Assembly (NCBI RefSeq): GCF_001039355.2
Contig: NW_019773958.1
Location: forward strand, 497,254 to 561,253
Source: Lingula anatina
Taxonomy: Eukaryota; Brachiopoda; Lingulata; Lingulida; Lingulidae
Direction: 5' to 3'
Length of the DNA: 64,000 nucleotides
Shown one piece after another: positions 50,776 through 62,885 of this stretch. Within the stretch, counting starts at the first letter, position 1, and the number at the start of each line of letters is the position of its first letter. The notes under the pieces were generated by a model that saw only the letters and a list, made by a program, of their open reading frames with translations, ran no database searches and was not told the origin of the DNA. The translations under genes were made by a program, and so were the position numbers.

Positions 50776-51923
50776 ACTGTCTCTCTGTATGTAGTATTTC
50801 TATGAAATATTTTCCTGCTAATTCCAACGAAACAGCCAATTTGGCGTACGGATGCGAACTCCCGCCAGATTATCTAGGTCAAGGTGAAGGTCTTTATGAC
50901 AAAAGACTTGGGGATTTGTACATTACGGATTTATTATAATTACATCAAAATCATGGTGGAAATGGAAAATGTGGTGCTTGAAAAAATAAATGGGTCCACA
51001 CATGGAAAACATATATATTTAAAGTACAAACATTAAATTCTCAACAGGGCTCGGCGCTTTTTCTCATTTTCAATTGTGTTTGTTGAGACAAACGCAATGA
51101 TAACCGCTTTTGTTTTAGTTTTCTAACACGCTTGCGTAGACTTACCGGTGAGCTTTTCTTTCTGCGTGTTTTGATTACGACGCGCACACTGTGTTAGTTC
51201 AGCATGCGATCGATACAATATGAATTGAAATTGTGCGAGGGAAAATACGTGTACTTAATATTGACTTAATTTTATTGTAAATGTGCTTTGCAGTATATTT
51301 GTAACATTTTCTAAATAACGTTTTTACTACCGGCGGTCAGAGTACTACAAGCGTTGATCTTTGAGGTTTGCAAACGTGTGAAGTTGCATATTGTACTTCA
51401 GCAGTTCGTGATTTACCTGAAAGCTTATATACTGGCAAACGAGTAGTTTCGTATTAACTAATAGCAGGAGGGGATGCCAAGCGGCCTCTTGCTTGAGATC
51501 CGCCGCGCGTAGTGCTTGCAAACATTACACATATTCGCGCTGGTGTAGTGTATTAATATCTACAGATATATAGCTCGCTTCGGTAGAGCGCGGTACACCT
51601 TCAACGGCGCAGCGGGGATGTATTTCTAGACCAGCACACACGCAGCTGATTTACTGATGTTAGAGATTGACCATATATAGCACATGATCATATCTGAGGC
51701 TGGCTGCTAGATAGGTGTGGAGAGAGTTATGACTGCCTCATGTGCTGAAGAGGGCTAAAATTAACAATAGTGTTGGACGTCAGCTGCAGGAGGATCAGGT
51801 AGCTTCAGCTTGCTGCACTGTATTATCCACACCAGCAGCACTGCTAGGTAGCTAGAAGCCTGTGGCCAGGTATGCCTCTGCTTGCTGTACTACTCTAGTG
51901 CCCAGAGAGTCAGTCAACTCAAG
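50776..51923. promoter_or_regulatory. Shared upstream region of NAA40 and NCX
   Basis: The head-to-head start codons are 1.15 kb apart. CpG density rises clearly from about 51110 to 51630 (GCCGCGCGTAG, TCGCTTCGGTAGAGCGCGG, CAACGGCGCAGCGGGG), which fits an NCX promoter/5' UTR island. ATATATAGCTCGC near 51568 could be a TATA-like element. The NCX 5' UTR may include non-coding exons that I cannot place. Confidence 0.5.
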
Positions 51924-53692
51924 ATGGAGTGTCACACCAAAAGCAGGATGTTTCCTTGGTCGCCTGTAACAATAATGTTGTCTGTGGCAGTGATGTTGTT
52001 AGCTATGCAGACTGTCAATGCACAGAACAATACTGAAACTGGTATAGAAGGCGAGGATCCCCACTATGACAAATGCCTGGGGATACGTCCCTGTAAGAAA
52101 GGGAATATGTTACCAGTGTGGCAGCCAGATGAAAACCTCAGTAGTGGAGACAAGGCAGCTAGAGCTATAGTGTACTTTATTAGCCTGATTTACACGTTTC
52201 TGGGAGTTTCGATCGTAGCAGATCGTTTCATGGGAGCGATTGAAGTGATTACTTCCAAAGAAAAAGAACTAACAGTCAAAATGGCCAATGGAGATACACA
52301 AATTGTAGTGGTACGGGTTTGGAATGAAACTGTTTCAAATTTAACTCTTATGGCTCTTGGTTCTTCAGCCCCAGAGATTTTACTGTCAATTATTGAAATT
52401 TGTTTTAATAATAACTTTAAAGCTGGAGATCTTGGCCCTGGTACAATTGTAGGAAGTGCAGCCTTTAATCTCTTTGTCATCATTTCAATTTGTGTGTATG
52501 TTGTCCCTGAAGGAGAAGTGAGACGCATAAAGCATCTTCGCGTATTCTTTATCACTGCATCGTGGAGTATATTTGCATATTTGTGGTTGTATTTCATTAT
52601 TGCAGTAATAACACCAGGGGAGGTGAATCTCTGGGAAGCTGTCGTTACGCTTATGTTTTTCCCTCTAACTGTAATAAGTGCATACATTGCAGACAAAAAA
52701 CTACTACCACATAGATTTTTGAGGAAAAGATACAGGGCGAATCGTGGGAAGACCATGGTGGTGCAAGCAGAAGGCGATGTTGAATTGGCAGACGGTAAAG
52801 CAAACAATGTAGAATTCAAGGGGCTAGAGGATGCTGGGGAGGATGTTCGTGAATTTGAGCGCCATCGGAAAGAATACATTGAAATTCTGCGAGAGCTTCG
52901 CAAAAAGAATCCCAATGCTGACATGAAAACATTGGAGGAAATGGCAGAATATGAGTTGCTGAACCGTGGGCCAAAAAGTCGAGCCTACTATCGCATCCAA
53001 GCCACTCGTAAGCTTACTGGTGGGGGTAATGTCATCAAAAAGGCTAAGATTGAGAAGACACTTCATGAAGAGGCCGAGGAAAAAGAGGAGGAACCAGATG
53101 ACAACATCACCAGAGTATTCTTCGACCCTGGGCACTATACAGTAATGGAAAATGTTGGCAAGTTCAGCATCACAGTTACCAGGAAGGGTGGCGACTTGAG
53201 CCAAACCCTGTATGTAGACTATAGAACGGAAGATGGGACTGCCAACGCAGGCACTGATTATGAGCATGCAGAGGGCACCGTCATATTTCAGACCGGGGAA
53301 GTTCACAAGCAGTTTGAAGTCACCATCCTGGACGATGACATCTTTGAAGAAGACGAGCACTTCTATGTCCATCTAAGCAATCTGCGTCTTGGTGATGCCA
53401 ATGGAATGTTTCACAGTCATGGCCAGCATGATCAGGAGCTGGTCAAACTGGACACCCCATCTACAGCCACTGTCATGATCCTAGATGATGACCATGCTGG
53501 TATCTTCCATTTTGCGGAGAGTGAAATGGCTGTGGTTGAGTCTGTTGGGCACGCAGAGGTGAAGGTGTGTCGGTCTTCTGGGGCACGTGGTCGTGTGAGA
53601 CTACCCTACCAAATCACTGAAGGAACAGCCAAGTTGGGCAAGGATTTTGAAGAGGAATCTGGGGTCTTGATATTCGAAAATGATGAATATGA
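51924..53692 (+). CDS. SLC8A: Na+/Ca2+ exchanger (NCX, SLC8 family), first coding exon
   Basis: Plasma-membrane antiporter expelling one Ca2+ for three Na+. A single 1769-nt exon encodes residues 1-589 and ends at a GTGAGT donor after ..FENDEY. Features: signal-anchor/signal peptide about 9-33 (ending TVNA), first helices about 80-105, alpha-1 repeat with GSSAPE (146-151) and GTIVGSAAFN (173-182), further helices to about 255, a basic XIP-like autoinhibitory stretch (HRFLRKRYRANRGK, 263-276), Ca2+-binding CBD1 about 392-497 with ILDDDIFEEDEHF, then CBD2 starting VMILDDDHAGIFHF. The start is ATG 51924; ATG 51948 (MFPWSP) is a plausible alternative. The exon ends where the vertebrate gene's large exon gives way to alternatively spliced CBD2 exons. 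The second alpha repeat must lie right of the window. Confidence 0.95.
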
Positions 53693-54510
53693 GTGAGTAT
53701 GCAGTCCTTTTCCTCACCATTTTGCCTGTTTGAAAATGTTTTAATTTATCTTCCAGTCCTGCTTGCCCCTAATGATCCTTTTTCCTGTAATATATCTACA
53801 CTTTTCAGTTTGCCCCTTTCCACTTGTATAAAACGACTGTCAGAATATATTATTTTTAGTATTCTGTAACTCACTGTTTGCCCTTCTAATTATGTTCCAA
53901 AATGATCAAAAATACACTGTGCCAAGAAGTTCATTTAACCTTTTGCATGCACCAATATTACCCCAACTGCTGCAGTGTGAGAGCACTCATGAAATCCTCA
54001 TGCAGTATTAAGTGCTCATTCCCATGAGGCATCTGTCCACTGCTTCTCCAGATATGAATGAAATCATTGTACTTTTAGTACTATTATTTGATTGCCTTAT
54101 ATTCCCAACAGCCCTTAAAATTTTCTATGTGGTTTGATATAATTGGTTAGTAGGATTCCTTTTTTAAACTTACAATGTTATGAGAATGCAAAATAAGTAT
54201 TACTAGGAGAGATGTCTACAATTTTTATTATTAAAAAAAGCACAGTACAATTCTACAGAAGTTTTTAAGTGAAGGGTGCTTATCATAAATGCATAAGAGG
54301 CATCATATAAAAACAAGAAACTTACCCATATAAAAAAGTACAAAAAAGTAAGTACAAACAAAAAAAAACAAACATTTATATGTTTTTTCTTTTTCTTATA
54401 CTTGCGAATTCAAGATTTTACAAGGAAGGGGGGTCATTAGGGTACAAAATTATTTTTGTTTGACTTTTTGCACCATTTCCTCATGTGAAACAAAATATGA
54501 GAATTTAAAG

Positions 54511-54541
54511 GGTGTGTGTGTGTGTGGGGGGGGGGGGGGGC
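54511..54541. repeat. (TG)n then G-homopolymer
   Basis: GTGTGTGTGTGTG followed by about 15 G, in the NCX intron. Confidence 0.93.
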
Positions 54542-56615
54542 TTGTTACACATATACTTGTCTTCCATCTTCTATTGAATTATTCACAGTAATGAGATTTT
54601 TCCAACTATCTGCAGATTATCGCCTGTTTGGGAGCCAAAAATATCATTTTTGAGATTGATACAGGCACCCCCAGGACCCCTTGCCATATTTATCTATAAA
54701 TATCTATAGACTTTTTCACAAAATGGCAGTCTCATCCATGTGTTCAACAAGAAATTCAAGAAAAGTGGTCTTGTAATCAAGTAATATCAGTTTAACTATA
54801 TCTGGATGTGGATAGTCAAGCCAGCTATGATCATGGCCTCATTTGCAGAAGTAATGTGTTCTTTAGCTTGACTTGCTCTCCTGTTTGGATTGGGTTTGCT
54901 TTCCATCAATACCAAGCCTAGAATGGTGTGATAACAAAATATAGAGAACATCAGCTATATGAATCAATTAGCCTATTGTTTGCCAAGCTCTTGCATTATA
55001 AATAGAACCCCCTGTTTTGTATTTATATAGGTAAATTTTAGTCATAGCATGGCTTTCCAATGGATATTTGATTTGATTTCATGTATTATAAGATGTGGTG
55101 GCATATTTATACATGTTATTGTTTTGTTATGTGCTTTTATTCTTGAATTGATTAACCATTGCAGGTAGAATTTAAAACGATATGCAAGAGTTTAAAAGCA
55201 CTTAACTGTGTCTCAAAATAGATACCCCACCTTTGATAACTTTTTGATGATATGTCTTTTAGCCTCCGTACGGTTGGTATTTATAAGAAAACATACAAAC
55301 CTTACTTAGGAGTGACAAATATTGCCTAATTTTAATTATCATACATTTGGAAGTTTGATTTAACTGTGTTACTGATCATTTTGTGCAAGTTATGAATACA
55401 ATTAATTAAAGAATATTTGTGTCAGCTTTGTTTGCAAAGACTTAATGGCTGAGATTAAGGTGGGATTAACCTAGCTTTGGTTTATGATAAGAAATAAAAA
55501 AAATTGGAATTAACGTTTGGCTTTTAAATGGATTTTTTCAGGACTTTTAAATTGATTTTTTGAGAATGAAATTTGCTCAAACCTGCATCCCCTCTTTTGC
55601 GAAGGGTTTACACTGCTCAGTATGGGTTTTTGTTTTAGGTAATTGATCAAATATATCTTCTGAAAGTAATATATCTGAATGTTTCACTGTTGTAGTTTTG
55701 CAGGGACATTAGGGAAATGACACATAGTGGCATTGGGCATAAATTCATCAATCCCTTGTGCTTTTTAGGATCAAAGACAAGACTTACTAGAATACATTTA
55801 TAGCACTGTTCAATATTGATTCCTTGGAGTTTCAGTTCAAAGGTTTCCAGTTGTTGCATGTCTTGTTTAATGGGTCTGATTTTGCTTCCTTATATTACCT
55901 ATACAGAATTATCCCAGAAAAAAAGTCTGAACTTGCTTTGAGAATGATTTTACCTGTTCCGTTCCACCTGAGAATGGTTTTCTGTTCTCAGTTGAGATCT
56001 GATGGCTGCCCCAGGTGTATTTTACTTTCAAAGCATTCCTCCCAGTGAAAGGTGGCTAACATGTGCAATGGGGAATTGGATAGGGCTGCTAGAATATTTA
56101 TTTGCACTGCTTGATTTAGAAACCTACTGATTCGTCTCTCCCTCTCTTTCTCTCTCTTTCCACTTACCTCTCTCTCCACTCATTAATGACTTGAACTCTT
56201 ATTAAACAAACACAAATTAAGAAATTCATTTAGTGAGGGGAGGGGGGATGCACACTTGAAATGTCAGGGTATGAATTTGTGTAAATCAAATTGCAGGTGA
56301 CTTATAACAATAACAGACTTTTACATATATTTTGATTTAATTTGAGATCACTGTTAATTGTACAATATCAATCAAGTTGAACTGTTTCTGTATGAATGAC
56401 ACGATTTCTGAACATTTTTTTGCCATTATAGCAGTTAACAAGCAGTAAATAAAAGTCAGAATCTCATGCATTTATTCTCTTGCACATGAATATTTTATGT
56501 CAAAACCATAATGTTGGTAAAAAAGGATTTACCAAAGCATGTGCATGAAATGAACTGCTTGTATGAAGACTTCAAAATCCAATAAGCATCTTAAAATGTT
56601 GTACTCAGTAGAATG

Positions 56616-56618
<3 letters not shown>

Positions 56619-56664
<46 letters not shown>
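56619..56664. repeat. (AT)n microsatellite
   Basis: About 23 AT units. Confidence 0.97.
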
Positions 56665-56667
<3 letters not shown>

Positions 56668-57256
56668 AACAAATATTCCTTGTGTTCTGTGTACCAAGTT
56701 AGGTGAATAATTCTTTCAATATTGACATCTACTGAAGGACACATAAGAAAACTAATGGATCCTGGATTTCAAGAAGTGGGAGGGGGGGGGGGGTAATGTG
56801 ATCATCTACTCAGCAAACAGACCTTTGATGCTTAAAGAGCACATACATGAGAATGATTAAGAGATTGAAATGTTACACTGATTATTCCACTGGGGTAAAT
56901 TTCCTGATGACCTTTTCAGGGGAAATTGTAAGGAAAAAACATTGGCTTTGTAATTACAAAACTAGATTTCAGCATGACTAGTAGGCTTTCTCAATGTAGG
57001 CATGCAAAATTCTGATCACAATAATTACCTTTATAAATATACATTTGCATATTCAAAAGCAGAAGTGGATTTTATAGCAAAATCATTCTGTCTTGCCATT
57101 TTTTTATATTTGAATGATAGTTAATACTGTGGCAGCAACTTTTTTTCATGTGATTTGTGTTCATGCCATTTATAACCAGAACAGACTAAGTGGATTCATT
57201 AAATGACCAGATTATATGTAGGTCAAATAATTTGATTGACCCAGGTGACCACATTT

Positions 57257-57735
57257 GGTCTGTTTTTGGTCTAAATTCAGCCCAATGTGAATGTAGCTAT
57301 GGAGACTACTTACTTAGGCCCGTCGCCCATCTGTTTAGGTCTGTTTTTGGTCTAAATTCAGCCCAATGTGAATGTAGCTATGGAGACTACTTACTTAGGC
57401 CCGTCGCCCATCTGTTTAGGCTCATGGCCCATGGATGGGCTTCAGTCATCGACAACCCTCCACCAGCACATTCTATTCTGGGTTGCTCTTCTGGGCTGCC
57501 CCAGTGGCTTGCTCTCAGTTGTTTCGAGGCTGGCCTCCCTTCCTCTCTGGGTGTGTTTTGGGCCTGGCGTGTGGTGCTGGATGCTAGTTGCCTGAGGCTG
57601 TGTCCGATCCAGCCCTACTTCCTCAGCATTATCTGCTTGGCCACTGGTTCCTGTGCTGCTCTCTCCAACAGATCTTCGTTCCTGATCTTTCCAGCCAATG
57701 TATCTTGTAGATGGAGAGCTTGGATAAGTTGTCAC
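57257..57735 (-). mobile_element. 3' remnant of a non-LTR retrotransposon (LINE)
   Basis: On the minus strand, 57735 downwards reads KIRNEDLLERAAQEP, then (after an in-frame stop replacing a Trp) GWIGHSLRQ and STTRQA, the familiar C-terminal tail of LINE reverse-transcriptase proteins. Later pieces (NRMCWWRVVDD) need a frame change, so the copy is dead. The last ~160 bp is an 81-bp unit repeated exactly in tandem (57257-57337 and 57338-57418). The segment is much richer in G+C than the intron around it. The long plus-strand frame across it is a shadow. Confidence 0.75.
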
Positions 57736-58616
57736 TAAACATGAAGGACTTCGGTAGTTTTTTAATCAAAATAAAGCAAAATTTGAAGTTGGTAACCATG
57801 ACTCAAATGTATTATGTATAAAACATTTACATTTCACTACATAAAAAAAGAAGTCAAAATTCACAGTGAAGCAGATAGGTTTACAAATACTAGATGGTAG
57901 TTAATTTTGAGGAGCATCACCTCTATGCAAAAAGAAAAGTGAAGTTGACTTTGGACACTAAGAGAAACGTATTGAAAGGACAATTAAGATTCATGATATT
58001 GTGGTACATTTTGTCTTGGAAATTTCCTCCCTGAGTCTCAAAACTTTAATGTTGTGGGAAAATATTTGGCTATAAGAGAACAAAAGTGTGGGGGCCTGGT
58101 GCAGCATTAGCAACTGTTTGCATTTCTGTTCTTAATGTGTAAAAAAGAGAGGAGAGAGCAACTCAGTGGGTACTTGATTCTACATCCCTTTTCCATTGTC
58201 CAATTTTCAGTTTGAAATGGAATTTACATTTATTTCTAACTGTGTCTATGTTTACACATCCAACAATGTCTTGTATAAAACTATTTTTAGACCTAGTGTT
58301 AAAGGGATAGAGTTGAAAAATAAATCGATCCTTTCATAGGCTGTAAAATTAGGTAGACTATGTATATATGTAAAGAATCTAATAGCCTGTTTGCCTTATT
58401 TTTGTCTTTTAACAAAGCCCTCAGAGGAAAGTATGATTGTTGTAACATTGATTTTTTAACCTCAGTGGTGACAGACGGTCACTCAGGTGTGTTAACTATA
58501 TATTTATTGTAGGCCAATCATTTGCCACTGATTTGTAAAATACTCTCAAGACCAATATCACAAAGTCGACTTCGTATAGTCAGCTATTTGATGCCAGCAG
58601 TCTAAGCAAAGCTTAA

Positions 58617-58924
58617 AGGGATAATAACTCTTCGTATGAGATCTATATTTCACAATAAAAACATTGTGAATAACTCATAGAAATATAACATATTCTGTTT
58701 TACCACAAAAACGGCAGTTCTAGCTATTATTCTGATATCTGAGCTTGTCTTTAGACCACGTGACCTCCATTGATGGCTATACTCTATACCAAACATTTAG
58801 GAAAAAAACCCTGGACTAACATTGAATGCAGGAATGGGGTCGTTGACCATTGGTAAGTACGGGAAAATTGCCGTTTACTCCAGGAAAATCCAATTTTTGG
58901 CCAAAACGAAGAGTTATTATGACT
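58617..58924. mobile_element. Family-C inverted-repeat element with TTAA flanks
   Basis: AGGGATAATAACTCTTCG at the left and CGAAGAGTTATTATGACT at the right are inverted copies. TTAA lies on both sides (58613-58616 and 58925-58928). The interior shares ACCATTGGTAAGTACGGGAAAATTG with 42073-42400. TTAA duplications suit piggyBac- or Kolobok-type elements; it is non-coding. Confidence 0.75.
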
Positions 58925-61114
58925 TTAAGAACTTGACTTTTTGCAAAACAGGCCTTGGGTAGGTAGTAGATGATATTTATGTGTCATGATTGGTGATACA
59001 AATTATGAGTGCACGTGTGCATGCATGGAACACATGCGCATACTTTGTTCCAAAATTAATGCAGACATGCTCTATTCTGTTTCCTCCATTGTTCGATACC
59101 CTGGGATTTTCTATGCTGACTCCATTACCTAACACTATAAACACATGTCATTAGTGGGAAATAATATCATTGATGTTTGATTTATATATAGAAATAAGTT
59201 TTTTATTAAGCATGATTGGTAATCACTCAAAAGTTAATTTTTGGAAGGCAAATGGGCAAAATTTATTGATGGGGAGTACCATTACTGCCATAACAGCTGC
59301 ACCTGGTTCTTGAGGTATTTTATTTCTTTATAGAAACATAGAATATCTTTCTCATAAATGTTAAATTCTAAGCAAGCACTTTCTTGCCACTATCATTATG
59401 AACCTGCCAGGCCATAGATTTTACTCTGCAATTATCCAGCATGTTGCCCATCAGTGATGAACAAACAAGGTGGACTATTGATTGTGGAAGCACACATAAC
59501 CCAGCTTTCCTCTCTCCCTCGATCTCTTGTGATATATTTCAGATATGTGGTGAACTACTTTTAAAATATCAGTTAACAAAACATGGGAAGTTCTTATCTA
59601 TTCTTTAATATTTTCATGATGATACTTGTATTTCATATGTGGAGAAAAAGCAAAGTACTGGTTGATTACTAGTATTAAAGTCATTTTAAGAAGGTGAAAA
59701 TGATGGGGGGGGGGCAGTATAGGTAGTCAAAACTTACATGATTGACTATTGCTGTGTTCATACAGTCTCATCCATATAATATGCATCCAGCTGTCAACTA
59801 AAAATTGATCATATTGATTTATGAAGAGAATGCAACAGGTCTCTATGCAGAGCACAGACCCTTGGTCTGCAATTTCAGGGGAGGGGGAGGGGGGTTTGAA
59901 AAAAAACTTTTTATTCCACCTTTGTTTGGCCAAAATCCAGTCATGCAGTAGTAGAATTTGATTCAGATTGTGATTCAGAGCATGCCTATCTGGAAAAAAA
60001 TGTTGTTTTTCCCAGTTGGGGGTGACAAATGTATTAGAAATACTGTCTGTGGCATGGAAGCCAATTACAATCAGAAGATGCACTAAGGTACCTTGGACTT
60101 TCCGAGAAATGTCAACCTGTATTATGTGGGTGTGTGTTAGTGTATACGTGTATGATATTCCAGTGTTAAAGGGAAAAAATACCTAGCTGTCATAAATATG
60201 TGGGTTATGAAACAAAATCAACATTAGTGCCAACAATAGTGAAATACCAAGTGGGAAGTGACAGTTACATTTGACTGTCAATGATGTCTACCAGTATACC
60301 AGACAAACTATGATGGATGATTAATTTTTGATTTGATACTTAGTTTGCCTTTCCATATGCTATAATTACTAGGTTAAAAAATATTGCTGTGTAATACAAG
60401 CAGATATTCATGATGGTCATGTTGTTTGCTTGGTTAAAAACTTAAAAGTGGGTTTTGAATGGGAGAAGATTGTCTATGGCAGGTGACATTACCGGTGGTG
60501 AACCATAGAACACTATAGCTGTCAAGAAGATTGCTCTTTAACCCCATCATCAAAAGAGACAAATTAGTGATTACAAAGCAACCACCTACATATATCAACA
60601 CCACTGCTATTAGTGAGACAAAAAACTGACATATTGAGCACCAGTATAATTTTTAAGAGGAACTTATCAGGACTGTAAAAGGTGTATAACTCTCAGGCTG
60701 GCCAGGTACTCTTTTAGATGCAGTAGACAAGACTGCTATCTGCTTGTTAACCTTGGTCCAGTCATCCAGTTTTGGTTTGTTGATTTTCTAGACATGAAAT
60801 TGATTTTTTTGCATCAAATTTTAATTTTCTACTTTCAATTGCTTTTTTAGTTCCTTTTTTAGCCATTAAAGTACTTATATTAGAACTGGTTCAAATTAAA
60901 TGTATACCCAAGTCTTATGTTACTGCAAATATTTCCTGCTCTACATTTTCTTCATCTAGTCTTTTAATATGCTGTTTAACATTTACTGGCAAATCCAGAT
61001 TTGATGATTTATTACAAAATCAAATATAAGTAGGTCATTAGGAACGGAAGCCAAGTGAAAAAAAGGCACAAAAATATGTTATCTGATATTGGTTATTTAT
61101 GGACCTTTTTTTCC

Positions 61115-61115
<1 letters not shown>

Positions 61116-61163
<48 letters not shown>

Positions 61164-61176
61164 ACAAACACACACA
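61116..61176. repeat. 34-base C-homopolymer followed by (CA)n
   Basis: C from 61116 to 61149, then alternating CA to about 61176. The length is likely imprecise because such runs sequence poorly. The opposite strand is a G-run. Confidence 0.93.
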
Positions 61177-62326
61177 AAGGAGAAGTGATTTAAATTTTTA
61201 ATTTTTATCCATTTCTATAATAAGTATATAGCAGACATGGACTCATTATTTAGATAAAGCCATTGTAATGATGTCATCCCATTTTGATTGGTCAATATAG
61301 TTTCTTAGTGGCAAAGTTCTGTCATTAAAATTACATTCTTGTCTTCATTTGGGAATGCTACAATTCCTAGTTTGCTTTTTGATTGAATGTTTTTCGCTAA
61401 TATTTATAGCAATTTGTTGAATGAATTCAACATGTTATTTAACATATGAAAAGTTATTTCACAGTGCTCACCCATGAAACCAAGTTAGTGAGATTAGAAG
61501 CTAGGTAATAAAACTTTGGAAGGTATTGTCAAAGCAAGGGGAGTAAGTTTGCTGCAAATATCCCAATCTAAAGATCAAATACATTTAGGACTTGAGGCTA
61601 TATTTTTAGAATGATATTTGCTTAACCTCGTGCGGGTATAGATGTAAGCTGCTATGTCATCTATAGGATGATCTAGCTTGTAGAAGAAAACTTTGTTGAG
61701 TTAATGTTTTTTATCCATGTGTGAAAAAAAAGGACATTTATTTTGCCGTACATTCTTGATGAACAACCCCCAGATGGAATTATTTAAATCACTGTACAAG
61801 TAGATGTCCAATAGTAAAAGACCACCTTTAATCAATGTGTTATGAGAAAAGCATGGTTTAGATCCAAGGTACGTCTGCAGAAACAGAAATAAACATACAA
61901 CTGTACAAGTCATCTAAAGTTATACAAGAAATGATTGAAACCCTGTGTAGACATGCTGCACGCAATTATGAGAGCTGCGCAATGATATCAGTTGCACATT
62001 TCCCTCTCCATTTCTTTTTATGGGATAATGCTTGACCAAGTCAGTGCTGAGGTTTACCGTATACTCTGAGCTAAATGAATGTCTTTCTTCAAAACAGAAA
62101 GCTATAGTCAAATAATGAAAGTTGCATTGCTTAGCAAAGGTAGTTACTAGTACTCTTTTCATAATTTTTGCAAAAGCTTTATTTATTTTTCCTGTTTATT
62201 CAAGTTAACTTGATCATCAGATTACAGTATGCTGACACCTTAAGTTAGTTCCAAATTTAGATTCCTTGATTTAGCTCTACCAAGCCGGAATACCAAGTTA
62301 AAGGTACCGTGTGATATAATATCTTT

Positions 62327-62349
62327 CTTTTTTTTTTTTTTTTTTTTTG
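62327..62349. repeat. T-homopolymer
   Basis: About 22 T after CTTTC in the NCX intron. Confidence 0.95.
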
Positions 62350-62660
62350 AAAATGAGTGGTAGCGAACTGCATTTAATTTTTTTCAGATTTCTTTGCAAA
62401 TGTATAATAAGAACATTAATATGAAAATGATATATGAATAAATTGATGTGTTTGAGATAAGGGTGTTTTACTCCACATGTCCACAGTACCAGACAATCTA
62501 ATAAGAACTTGATCCAACACTTCATATTCCTAAGGTTGAGTCTCATATCTTCATCTGAACCCTTATATCCATGGAAATGAAATGGTTATTTCTCTCATTA
62601 GTCATGTGTGTAGACATTCTGACACTATTGGCAATTTCTCTGTACTTCTTTTTTATATAA

Positions 62661-62885
62661 GGGTGTATTCCCAGAGATTTAGATCGATCCAGGGATTAAG
62701 ATTTAGATTGACCTAACTCCCTGGGGGTTCATGCTAAATTGCAGTCAGCCAAGTGCGCACCTTAGTTAATTACCCCCTTACAGCTTTCAGTAGGCGGGAC
62801 AGACGCTTAAGCTGGCTAAGCTGACAGTAATCTAGTGAGACTCCCCACAGGGATAGATCGATCTAAAATCTATGGAAATGGGGTC
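62661..62885. mobile_element. Family-A MITE in NCX intron
   Basis: GGGTGTATTCCCAGAG to CTATGGAAATGGGGTC, flanked by TAA (62658-62660 and 62886-62888). Opposite orientation to the copies at 25937 and 33845, same as 23455. Confidence 0.87.

Noticed and set aside
52190-53372. Long minus-strand frames (244 and 182 codons)
   Set aside because: Shadows of the NCX coding exon, whose plus-strand frame has all family motifs.
57190-57738. 182-codon plus-strand frame containing a 27-residue repeat
   Set aside because: It is the antisense shadow of the minus-strand LINE tail; the repeat comes from the 81-bp DNA duplication.
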